DNA of 64,000 nucleotides, taken from the NCBI GenBank assembly GCA_035550375.1, contig DASZPH010000052.1, positions 115,960-179,959 on the forward strand, read 5' to 3'. This document shows positions 8,942 to 16,738 of this stretch, one piece after another. Source of the DNA: DASSFG01 sp035550375 (lineage in GTDB: Bacteria; Planctomycetota; Planctomycetia; Pirellulales; JAICIG01). A program made the position numbers and the translations under genes. The notes below the pieces were generated by a model, which had not been told where the DNA came from, made no database searches, and saw nothing but the letters and a program-made list of their open reading frames with translations. Numbering within the stretch: the first letter of the stretch is position 1; every line of letters starts with the position of its first letter.

Positions 8942-11900
8942 ATGCGAATTCGTTGTCCTCGTTGCCGCAATACCGTCGAAACCGACCCCGACGCGCCGCC
9001 GGAGTCGCAGCTTTGCCGGCTCTGCGGCAGCCAACTGGATTTGTCGGGGGGAACGGTCGCACTGCGTGCGGACGAATCGTGCAAGCTGCGAATTCGTTGC
9101 CCTCGTTGCCGCAATGCGGTTGAAACCGCAGCCGATCTCGAATCGCAGCTTTGCCCGGCCTGCGGGAGCCGGCTCGATTTGCTGGACGAAACGGTCTCTT
9201 ACGAGGATAGGGAACCGCGGGCGCTGGGCCACTTCGTGCTCTTGGAACGGCTGGGTGCGGGCCACTTCGGCGAAGTCTGGATGGCGCGAGACACGGAGCT
9301 CGACCGCATGGTGGCCATCAAGATCCCGCGTGCCGAAACGCTGACGCCCGACCTGACCGAATCGTTCATCCGCGAGGCCCGCGCCGCGGCGCAACTGCGT
9401 CATCCGCACATCGTCTCGGTTCACGAAGTGGGCCGCGAGGGAAGAACGCTTTACATTGTCAGCGACTTCATCCGCGGCGTGACCCTGGCCAACTACCTGG
9501 TGCATCACCGCCTGACGCCGTCCCAGGCGGCGGAGATGTGTGCCACGGTCGCCGACGCCCTGCACCACGCTCATGAGGCGGGCGTGGTGCACCGCGACCT
9601 CAAGCCCAGCAACATCATGCTCGACGGCCGCAAGCAGCCGCACCTGATGGACTTTGGCCTGGCCAAGCGCGACGCGGCCGAGGCGACGATCACTGTGGCC
9701 GGAACGATCCTGGGAACGCTGGCTTACATGCCGCCCGAGCAGGCGCGCGGCGAGGGACACCATGCTGACCGGCGCAGCGATGTGTACTCGCTGGGCGTGG
9801 TGCTCTACGAGATGCTCACCGGCGAGCGGCCCTTCCGCGGCCAGCCCGATATGCTCATTTGGCACATCCAGCACGACGATCCGCCCAAGCCCCGCTCGCT
9901 CGACCGGCAGATTCCCGCCGACCTGGAAACGATCTGCCTGAAGTGCCTGGAAAAGGAGCCGCAGCGGCGCTACCAGACGGCGGCCGAGGTGTCGGACGAA
10001 CTCGAGCGTTGGCGGTCCGGCCAGCCGATCCGCGCCCGTCCCGTCGGCCGGCCCGAGCGAATCTGGCGCTGGTGCAAACGAAAACCGGCGCTGGCCGGCC
10101 TCAGCGCCGCCGTCGCGGGTTTGGTCGCCGTGCTCCTCGTGGGCGGGGCCGTGTCGTACCGCCAGATCGTCGATCAGAACGCGGAGATCACCGGCAAGAA
10201 CAACGACCTGACGGCCAAGCAAAACCTGCTCGCGGCCGAGCAGAAAGTCTCGCGGGCCAACCTGCACCGTTCCTTGATCGAGCAGGCCAACGCCCTGCTG
10301 GCGACGAAAGACGCCAGCCGACGGTGGCGGGCGGCCGAGGCGCTGTTGAAGGCCGCGGAAATCGACCGCACGCCCGAGGTTCGCGATCAGTACCTGCGCT
10401 GCCTGAATGCCGTCGGGTTCCGCATGCTTTGGGACATGGAGGTTCCGGACGAGCTGAGTGGGGCTTCCGCGGCGTTTACCGAGCCGCGTGGCACGGTGTT
10501 GGTGGGCGGAGCTGACGGTCGGCTCGTTGAATGTGATGTGCAGTCTGGCAGATTGCTGCGCGAACTGACCGGTACAGCGACGCTTCGCGACAAGACGTCG
10601 CCACCCTTTCTCCGATTTGCCTACAGCGCCGATGCGCGGCAGTTTGCCGTCGACGACGCTTCCACGAGCGTCTGGTCGTGGACGGCCGGTTTGGAATGCC
10701 GAGGCCGCTTAAAGGACCAGCAGGGACAAGAGGTGACGACCCGCTGTCTTGAGTTCAGCCAGGCGGGCGACCGGCTAGCGGCCGCCGTCGAGCGTGGCCC
10801 CTATGAATCCGAAATCCTGGTTTATGACTCGAAAAGCCTGACTTTGCTGGCGGCCTGGAGGGTTCCTTACTCGACGGGCGACTTGCAGTTCTGCGCCCAG
10901 GATCGGCTGCTCGCGGCGAGTGTGATGAACCACTCGGCAAGCTTCGTGAAACTTTGGCGCAGCGACGAATGGGCCGAAGCGGCATCTCTGGCGTCGGATG
11001 TTCATTCCTACCTTGGTCACCACAGGCCGTCCCATCTATCTGCGAGCCACGACGGACGCTTCCTGGTCGGAGTTGGAAACGCCGGGCACGTCCGTGTTTG
11101 GCGCCTCGATCGCGAGCTGAACGGCGCAGGGGCCGTGGCGAGTGAGTTTCTCTCAATCGATGCTCACGCGGGGCCGGTGTATTGCGCCCAGGTCTCGCCA
11201 GACGGGCGCTGGCTTTTGACCTGCGGTGTTGATGACCGGTCGTTGAAAATGTGGGCTCTGCCGCTGGGAAATCTGGCGGCCGAGGCGGCTCTGCCGTCGC
11301 TTTGTTTCGACATTCGCTGGTCGACCAGCGGACCGCACGCCCTGTTGATGACGCAAGATGGCCCGCGCCTGATCGAGTTGGCCCTTCCCATGGCGCGGGC
11401 CTATCCGCTCGCGACCTTGGCTTACCTGGAACGCTCGGCCACGCCCGACCGCAAGGCCCTCTTGAGTGGGCTTGAATTCGATTCTCAAGAACGCTGGCTC
11501 GCCTGCGGCAGCCTCGCCGCGATCGACCTGGTCGACTTCCATGAACCGGTCCGCTGGCTGCCATCTTCGACGGAGTACGACCTCGTACCCGTCGCTACGT
11601 TTGCGCCCGACGGCGAAGAATTGTACGTCGGCAGAGCGTCCGACGGTGGAACCATCTTGGAGCGGATCGGACTGCCCGCGTGCGGGCTCGTCGAGGCGAC
11701 TCCGACGGATGACAAACAGGTCCGCGCGATCGTGGTTGGCCAAGACCGCCAGCCACTCGCCGCGGCGATGGATTCCGAGCAGCAAATGCTGCTCGTCGGC
11801 AAACCCGGCGGCCCCCAGCCGGTGCTACAGATCAGCCCTGAACTGCGAATGCAAAAGCCCATCGGGCCGGGGACGTACGCCCTTATTTATCCGGACCACC

Positions 11901-12436
11901 TGCGATTCAGCCGCGACGCCACCCGCCTCGCGCTCGTGGACGCGAGACAGCACGAACCACGAGGTTCCTTCGAGCACTTTCTGCGAGTTTTCGATCTTGG
12001 TTCACCGCCCGGCCCGGCGGAACTTCCACGCATCTCGCTGCGGAACAATTCCCCCTGCGTCGCTCTTTCCGCCGACGGCAAGCGGGTCGCAGTAGGACAG
12101 AAAGACAAGTGCGTCGTTTACGACGTCGACGCCGGCCACATATTGGCGGAATTGCAGGGATCGCAGGCGGACGTCAAAGACGTCGCCTGCGACGCGACCG
12201 GCAGGCTCGTGGCCTCAATCGGCGCGGAAGGGCGCGCGGCGTACCTGTGGAGCGTCACCGCTCCAACGCGGCCAACAGCAATCTTTGAAATTGAGGGAGT
12301 GGGGCCGTTGGTGCGCGTGGCCCTCAGCCCCGGCGCACGCTGGCTCGTCGTTGCCGACTTGCACGCGAACGTGACGCTCGTCGACCTGCATCGGTGCCGC
12401 GAACGGCTGCGCGACGCCGGCTTCGACCTGTTCTAG
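8942..12436 (+). CDS. Membrane Ser/Thr protein kinase with tandem zinc ribbons and WD40 repeats
   Basis: 1,164 residues. Two near-identical zinc ribbons open the protein (C5/C8/C25/C28 and C53/C56/C71/C74). The Hanks-type kinase domain follows (about 96-365): glycine loop GAGHFG, K127, HRDLKPSN with D219, DFG 237-239 and PPEQARG. A membrane segment spans about 384-405. The last 700 residues are WD40-like repeats (VSPDGRWLLTCGVDDRSLKMW is a clear example) and should be extracytoplasmic. This is the common planctomycete kinase-propeller architecture, suggesting a receptor kinase that senses an outside ligand. All catalytic residues are present. The stop overlaps that of the convergent peptide B gene. 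Confidence 0.9.
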   Translation: MRIRCPRCRNTVETDPDAPPESQLCRLCGSQLDLSGGTVALRADESCKLRIRCPRCRNAVETAADLESQLCPACGSRLDLLDETVSYEDREPRALGHFVLLERLGAGHFGEVWMARDTELDRMVAIKIPRAETLTPDLTESFIREARAAAQLRHPHIVSVHEVGREGRTLYIVSDFIRGVTLANYLVHHRLTPSQAAEMCATVADALHHAHEAGVVHRDLKPSNIMLDGRKQPHLMDFGLAKRDAAEATITVAGTILGTLAYMPPEQARGEGHHADRRSDVYSLGVVLYEMLTGERPFRGQPDMLIWHIQHDDPPKPRSLDRQIPADLETICLKCLEKEPQRRYQTAAEVSDELERWRSGQPIRARPVGRPERIWRWCKRKPALAGLSAAVAGLVAVLLVGGAVSYRQIVDQNAEITGKNNDLTAKQNLLAAEQKVSRANLHRSLIEQANALLATKDASRRWRAAEALLKAAEIDRTPEVRDQYLRCLNAVGFRMLWDMEVPDELSGASAAFTEPRGTVLVGGADGRLVECDVQSGRLLRELTGTATLRDKTSPPFLRFAYSADARQFAVDDASTSVWSWTAGLECRGRLKDQQGQEVTTRCLEFSQAGDRLAAAVERGPYESEILVYDSKSLTLLAAWRVPYSTGDLQFCAQDRLLAASVMNHSASFVKLWRSDEWAEAASLASDVHSYLGHHRPSHLSASHDGRFLVGVGNAGHVRVWRLDRELNGAGAVASEFLSIDAHAGPVYCAQVSPDGRWLLTCGVDDRSLKMWALPLGNLAAEAALPSLCFDIRWSTSGPHALLMTQDGPRLIELALPMARAYPLATLAYLERSATPDRKALLSGLEFDSQERWLACGSLAAIDLVDFHEPVRWLPSSTEYDLVPVATFAPDGEELYVGRASDGGTILERIGLPACGLVEATPTDDKQVRAIVVGQDRQPLAAAMDSEQQMLLVGKPGGPQPVLQISPELRMQKPIGPGTYALIYPDHLRFSRDATRLALVDARQHEPRGSFEHFLRVFDLGSPPGPAELPRISLRNNSPCVALSADGKRVAVGQKDKCVVYDVDAGHILAELQGSQADVKDVACDATGRLVASIGAEGRAAYLWSVTAPTRPTAIFEIEGVGPLVRVALSPGARWLVVADLHANVTLVDLHRCRERLRDAGFDLF

Positions 12437-12699
12437 TTGTCCCGAGTGCAACCCGACACCGTGCACTGGTTCGGAGCTTGACAATTCCCGTAGGCGCTAC
12501 TGCCTGCGTTCATGCAGCAGCGGCTGAGGTCGGTGCCGCTGCCGGCGGCCGTGCCCTGGACAGAGCCTCCCCCCATCGTGGTGCAAGTGTAGTTGACATG
12601 GCAGTTCACACCGTAAGCTTGACTTGGCGCAGCGCCACGCTCCATGGTTCTTGCCGATGGCGTTCGCAACGCTCCGGAGGACAGTTTTGGGAGGAACAT
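12433..12699 (-). CDS. Cys-rich small peptide B, candidate RiPP precursor
   Basis: 88 residues from the ATG at 12699, with AAGGAG seven bases upstream. The N-terminus MFLPKLSSGALR and the motif ERGAAPS (20-26) match peptide A residue for residue at the same positions. After S26 there are seven cysteines (C33, C39, C61, C62, C73, C79, C84) in a Gly/Ser/Thr/Asn-rich, nearly Lys-free sequence. It lies 67 nt downstream of peptide A and downstream of the PatA/PatG-type protease, all on the minus strand. I infer a leader of about 26 residues removed by that protease. There is no hydrophobic signal peptide. The TAG stop overlaps the kinase stop on the other strand. The frame is open further upstream, but the strong Shine-Dalgarno sequence and the match to peptide A fix this start. 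Confidence 0.75.
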   Translation of the reverse strand: MFLPKLSSGALRTPSARTMERGAAPSQAYGVNCHVNYTCTTMGGGSVQGTAAGSGTDLSRCCMNAGSSAYGNCQAPNQCTVSGCTRDN

Positions 12700-12766
12700 A
12701 AGTCGACTCCTTGGGGATGACACTTCACTGATAGGTCTTTTGAATTCGTTCGGCTCGCAACTCGGT

Positions 12767-13054
12767 TCACCCCCCGCAGGCGCCCGTGGGGAATAAGCAA
12801 TACCCACAGCCGTACGGGCGAATCGACATCGAGTCGATATTGCTCGGACCGCCGCACGTATTGGCAATGCCGTAGCCCGCTCGCGCGCAGGCAACGTTGT
12901 AATCGTTGGCGTCTGTGCAAGCTCTGCGAGCGCTAATGCCGTTGCTGCACACGCCTGTCACACAGCAACCGACGGTTGATGGCTGCAGACCTCGTTCGCC
13001 GGCATCACGCACGAGCCCGCGCGAGACGCCGGCGTCGAGTTTGGGAAGCATCAT
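12767..13054 (-). CDS. Cys-rich small peptide A, candidate RiPP precursor
   Basis: 95 residues. The ATG at 13054 follows GGAGGA by six bases, an excellent ribosome site; a second ATG is the next codon. The leader MMLPKLDAGVSR and ERGLQPS (20-26) match peptide B. The rest has nine cysteines (C30, C31, C36, C46, C56, C67, C83, C86, C93) and ends CGYCLFPTGACGG. LP-x5-V-x-R and G-L-Q-P-S resemble, in order and partly in spacing, the leader start and GLEAS recognition sequence of cyanobactin precursors (recalled, not searched). The gene is 74 nt after the protease gene. Disulfide-rich peptide, heterocyclised RiPP or metal-binding peptide are all possible; no modifying enzyme is adjacent. Confidence 0.78.
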   Translation of the reverse strand: MMLPKLDAGVSRGLVRDAGERGLQPSTVGCCVTGVCSNGISARRACTDANDYNVACARAGYGIANTCGGPSNIDSMSIRPYGCGYCLFPTGACGG

Positions 13055-13128
13055 GGCAAGTCCTCCAAAGAATAAACAGGTTCTGTCTGCCCCTTCCTTT
13101 TTGACCACATCGCGCCCCGGAACGATAG

Positions 13129-15135
13129 TTAGCGACCCGCGGGGATTCGCACTGTCCAGTGCCGCACCGGGCCGACCATCACGGGCACCACATCGCTCAC
13201 GTCGACCGTGAAACGGCACACGCGCCGCACCGTATGAGCCGCGACGGCCGGATCGAAGAAGTTGATCTTCACGTCCCAGCAGTCCGATTCCGGACGGCAG
13301 TGAGCGCTGCGTTCCACCTCGAACGACTCCAGTTCAAAGCCCAGCTTCACGGCATGCTTGACCGCCTCGCTGGCTTGGAAGGCATTGGTGGCCGCGAAAT
13401 TCAGGGCCCGGTCTTCCGGCGTCACGCCCAGATTGCGTTGCTCGTGGTAAACCCGCTCCAGAAAGTTGTGCAGGACCGCCTCGGCACGACTATAGGCGGC
13501 CAGGTCCGGCTCGGCGTGCGGCTTGGGACCAAGCGCCTTGTCCCTCAAGAGATCCGTGCGCCAGTTGAACATTCCCCGCAGTTCCGGGACGATCACCGGA
13601 ACCGACGGTCCGTTGAGCAGCCGCACCGAGCCCGCCGTCACGCCCGCGATCGATACGCTCTCGGCTCGCTGTTGTGGATCGTCGGCCGTCTGGTCGCGCA
13701 GGAAGCCACGCAGCCGTGCGTACACCTCGCTGGCGAAAGGTCCCAGGGGGTAAATCGCATAGACGGGCGTCTGATCAAAGTTCAGCGTCCAGATGATCGA
13801 CTGGGCCAGATGGGCCTCGGCCGGATGGTGTTCCAGATACGTGAGCAGGTGGCGCGGGTTCATCGCCGCGCCGTCGGTGTACTGATCGAGGGAATCCCGC
13901 CGCGCCTCAGTGCCGAAATCGTAGCCCAGTTGTCCGATGACGAACACGCGGTTCGACGTCGCCCCGCCGGTGCGTGTGCCGCAGCCACAGGCCGACGGCC
14001 AAACGGCGCCGGCGGCCTCGACCGGCATGGCAACGGATGCCGACGGAGTGATACCTCCGTCGCTTGGGGCCGCTGGTTCGCGGCCTACGGCAGCGTCAGT
14101 TCGAGCTGGGGCATCGCTTTGAGTTGGTGCGCTTTGGGGCGTTACGCCTTCCGAAACGAAAGGGTCTTGTGTCATGGTTGTCATTCCTGTGGTCAGAAAG
14201 GCTCTTGCCCGCGACATATTCAAGCGGCCGGCCAGCCATCGGCGGCAGGTCTCGGCATCGTCGACGCAAGGATCGGAGGAACGCAGAAGGACTTCGCGCA
14301 TTCTCGCGCCGTCGGGTTTTCGGCCGGCTCGCAGCTCCAGGCTCATCAACAGCCCGGCCACGCCCGACACAAAAGCGGCGGCGACACTGCTCCCGCTGGC
14401 CGCGATCGTGCCGCCGCCGAGCTTGGCGCCGACCAGATCGGCGCCGGGCGCGAGCAGTCCGTTGCTGCGGTATTTCGCGCCCCAGTTGCTCGACGCCAGC
14501 GGCCGGTTCTGGGCGTCCATCGCGCCGACCGCGAGCGTCCCCGATAGGGCGGCGGGAATGTGAAGACATTCGCACCCGTCGTTGCCGGCCGCCGCCACGA
14601 TGAGGATTCCCCGGCGCGCGTACTTGTCGACCACGTCGGTCAAAAGCGGATAGGCCGCGCCGGACGGGGAGAACTCGCCGCCACTGATGTTGATGATGTG
14701 GGCGCCCTGTTCCGCCGCGACCGTGATGGCTCTGGCGAGGTCGATTTGCGAACAGGGAAGGACCCGGCCGTCGTCGCCATCGCGAAAGATGGGCACAACC
14801 AAGCCCCGGCAGTTGGGGGCGACGCCCGCCGCGCCGCTATTTTGTCGCCCCAAGATCAGACTTGCGATGTGTGTTCCATGAGCCAGCGCGGCGCCGCCGC
14901 CCGCCTGGACCGAGGCCAAAGTTGGAACGATCGTCAGGTTGGCACCGGCCAGCGCCGAGTGCGAGACGTCGACCGGTCCGTCGAGAATGGCGATCGTGAT
15001 CCGTGGATCGCCAAGGGTCTCTTGCCACAAAGTTCGCAGAGCAGCGTCGCGGGCATAGACGACCGCTGGTTGACCCCCAAAAACGCTGGCGTCGAGCGAA
15101 AACGGCGTCACTGTCATTGTAGAGGAGCCATTCAC
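13129..15135 (-). CDS. PatA/PatG-family subtilisin-like maturation protease
   Basis: 668 residues from a GTG at 15135 with GGGAAGG just upstream; an ATG at 15117 lacks a ribosome site. Residues 30-300 are an S8 protease with the triad D52 (AILDGPVD), H86 (HGTH) and S250 (ASGSSVAAAF), and oxyanion N185 (AAAGNDGCECLH). PNCRGLVVPIF, CSQIDLARAI and INISGGEFSPSGAA are family-specific. A linker with ACGCG leads to a C-terminal domain beginning FVIGQLGYDFGTEARRDS, the hallmark of cyanobactin PatA/PatG proteases. There is no signal peptide, so it acts in the cytoplasm. PatA removes leader peptides after a short recognition motif and PatG macrocyclises. The two leader-bearing Cys-rich peptides directly downstream are the obvious substrates. 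Confidence 0.9.
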   Translation of the reverse strand: MNGSSTMTVTPFSLDASVFGGQPAVVYARDAALRTLWQETLGDPRITIAILDGPVDVSHSALAGANLTIVPTLASVQAGGGAALAHGTHIASLILGRQNSGAAGVAPNCRGLVVPIFRDGDDGRVLPCSQIDLARAITVAAEQGAHIINISGGEFSPSGAAYPLLTDVVDKYARRGILIVAAAGNDGCECLHIPAALSGTLAVGAMDAQNRPLASSNWGAKYRSNGLLAPGADLVGAKLGGGTIAASGSSVAAAFVSGVAGLLMSLELRAGRKPDGARMREVLLRSSDPCVDDAETCRRWLAGRLNMSRARAFLTTGMTTMTQDPFVSEGVTPQSAPTQSDAPARTDAAVGREPAAPSDGGITPSASVAMPVEAAGAVWPSACGCGTRTGGATSNRVFVIGQLGYDFGTEARRDSLDQYTDGAAMNPRHLLTYLEHHPAEAHLAQSIIWTLNFDQTPVYAIYPLGPFASEVYARLRGFLRDQTADDPQQRAESVSIAGVTAGSVRLLNGPSVPVIVPELRGMFNWRTDLLRDKALGPKPHAEPDLAAYSRAEAVLHNFLERVYHEQRNLGVTPEDRALNFAATNAFQASEAVKHAVKLGFELESFEVERSAHCRPESDCWDVKINFFDPAVAAHTVRRVCRFTVDVSDVVPVMVGPVRHWTVRIPAGR

Positions 15136-15393
15136 TGGCCTTCCCTTTCCGACGCGAGCCGATCAAGTTGATTTTGGACGGGCCTTCCCTCCAAACAGGT
15201 TCACTTGTAGTCAGGGGGCAAGCGGTTTGCAAGCGTTAAGATGGGGATTTTGGGCTGCGTTTTCGGTGGCAAAGTCCAAACCCCGCTTAGCGAGTCACCG
15301 AGACGGCTGACCCGTTGCGAGTCACGGGCGAAGAGAAGCATCGAGGCCGGGAAAAGCAGCTTGCAGCACCCGCGACCGGATGGCGCGTCGCGC

Positions 15394-15825
15394 CTAGGAG
15401 GCGTTCTCGTCGGGCGTTTCGCCCCCCGCCTCGTCCGGCCCCTCGACGACCTCCAGCCGGTCGACGAATTCTTCCACGCCTGGAAGCTCGCCGACGAGCT
15501 TCCAGGCTACCTGCTTCATGTGGTAGCTGGGAACCCGGCCGCGGAGCGTGAGCACCCCTTCATGAAACGACAAACGCAGCGCCCGCAGCGCCGGGTAAGA
15601 ACTCTCCGCGAGACGGTCGCGGGCGGCTTGAGCCACGCCGAGCGAGCGGGTCAGGCTGGGCGAGATCCTTCGCGGGGCGCTCTTAGGTTTGGGATTGGGG
15701 TCCGACGGGCTGCCCAGTGAGCGGACTTCGGCTGAACGGGGATCCGTCGAACGGCACTCGTCCGAGCGCAAACCGCTTTCCGGGTGCCTGTCGACGTCCA
15801 AGGAGCTTCTGTTGTGGCCTGACAC
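15394..15825 (-). CDS. BON-domain protein
   Basis: 143 residues if translation starts at the GTG at 15825, preceded by AAGG nine bases upstream. The frame is open to an ATG at 15885, but that would place the start inside a terminator-like hairpin. The first 70 residues are polar and low in complexity. The conserved part is a single BON domain near the C-terminus (ALRALRLSFHEGVLTLRGRV to LPGVEEFVDRLEVVEG), a fold thought to bind membranes or phospholipids. It ends with an acidic tail. No signal peptide is evident. It lies 258 nt upstream of the protease gene on the same strand and may or may not share its transcript. Confidence 0.65.
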   Translation of the reverse strand: MSGHNRSSLDVDRHPESGLRSDECRSTDPRSAEVRSLGSPSDPNPKPKSAPRRISPSLTRSLGVAQAARDRLAESSYPALRALRLSFHEGVLTLRGRVPSYHMKQVAWKLVGELPGVEEFVDRLEVVEGPDEAGGETPDENAS

Positions 15826-15852
15826 GGCAAACGTCCTTGCCCTTTGTTGGTG

Positions 15853-15894
15853 AAAAAAAAAGCCCCTGCCGTGCATCGTTAACACACCAGGGGC
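15853..15894 (-). terminator. Intrinsic terminator or leader attenuator upstream of the BON gene
   Basis: Read on the minus strand, a 7-bp GC stem (15888-15894 with 15862-15868) with a 19-nt loop is followed by nine T residues (15861-15853). It lies 28 nt before the proposed BON start and about 850 nt past the end of the giant gene. It may terminate transcripts from the giant gene or attenuate the BON/protease transcript. Confidence 0.7.
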
Positions 15895-16438
15895 GGGATC
15901 ATGCCTTGTTGCGACGCACCCACCAAGAACGCGTCGACCTCTGCATGGTAGTGAAACTGAAATGGCGAAGTCAAGATTTGCAAAAGCGAATCGGGCGATT
16001 TCACCCGATTCTCACGAGAGCCTCACCTAATCCGATCTTCTTTTCCGGGCCGCAAAGATCGTTCCAACCATCGTGCCGATCCTGCGTCCCAGGTGGCCAC
16101 GAGATTCCCCGGGTCGCGCAAAGTTGCTCGTCGTCAGGCCCGCTGAATTCCTTTTTTCTTCGCCGGCGCGGCGCTGTTGTCGGCCTCAACATCTTGTGGT
16201 TTTCGACTTGCCGCACTACCAGATTTTGTGCCAGCAGACCACTTGCATGGGTAGGGTTCATTGGTACACTACTGCCGTTGGAACATCGAGCCCAGCACGG
16301 ACGTTTTTGACCACCCAGTCAGGCAGGCGCCTGCCGCCCGCCGTGTGACGTCGGACACGGCCCAGAAAGACCATTCAATCGTCGCCGGCCGCAACGGCCA
16401 GGTTTGCCACGGGTCTTTTTCAAAGGGGAGTTCTTGCC
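15895..16438. other. Intergenic region without a recognised gene
   Basis: No open frame here has credible composition or a ribosome site. Base composition drops in GC around 16150-16260 compared with the neighbouring genes, suggesting a promoter-bearing or untranslated region for the small gene at 16439. No repeat was recognised. Confidence 0.5.
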
Positions 16439-16669
16439 ATGTGCAGTGCTGCGCGCGTCGCGCCCTATTATCAACTGCTGATCGTCGAGCTGATGGAGGA
16501 AGAGAGGTGGTTGGCGCGCATCGTTCCGGCGGAGTTCGAGACGAACGACCTCGACGTGGCCCGCACCTGGGCCCGGCACTTCAACGAGCGCGAGTACCGC
16601 AATCCGGTCGACTGCTGGGCCGTGATCCGCGTCTTGCCGGCGCCGCCGTGGGGCGCGAAGTCGTCCTGA
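16439..16669 (+). CDS. Small hypothetical protein
   Basis: 76 residues. AAAGGGGAG ends eight bases before the ATG, a strong ribosome site that argues for a real gene. The sequence is balanced and soluble, with an acidic helix-like start (IVELMEEERWLARIVPAEF) and WARHFNEREYRNPVDCWAVIRV, and has no signal peptide or membrane segment. I do not recognise the family. It lies between the convergent ends of no operon: the giant gene ends 70 nt downstream on the other strand. Confidence 0.6.
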   Translation: MCSAARVAPYYQLLIVELMEEERWLARIVPAEFETNDLDVARTWARHFNEREYRNPVDCWAVIRVLPAPPWGAKSS

Positions 16670-16738
16670 CGTCGGCCCCTTTCCTTGCGCCGGACTGGCC
16701 GGCCGACGAAAGAGACACGCTGGCACACACGACAGGAC

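Noticed and set aside
13159..14547. 462-residue plus-strand frame opposite the protease
   Set aside because: It is His/Arg-rich with no domain, while the minus strand encodes a clearly recognisable subtilisin.
13129..15135. Ordinary secreted subtilisin
   Set aside because: There is no signal peptide and the PatG-like C-terminal domain with FGTEARRDS is specific to the maturation-protease family.
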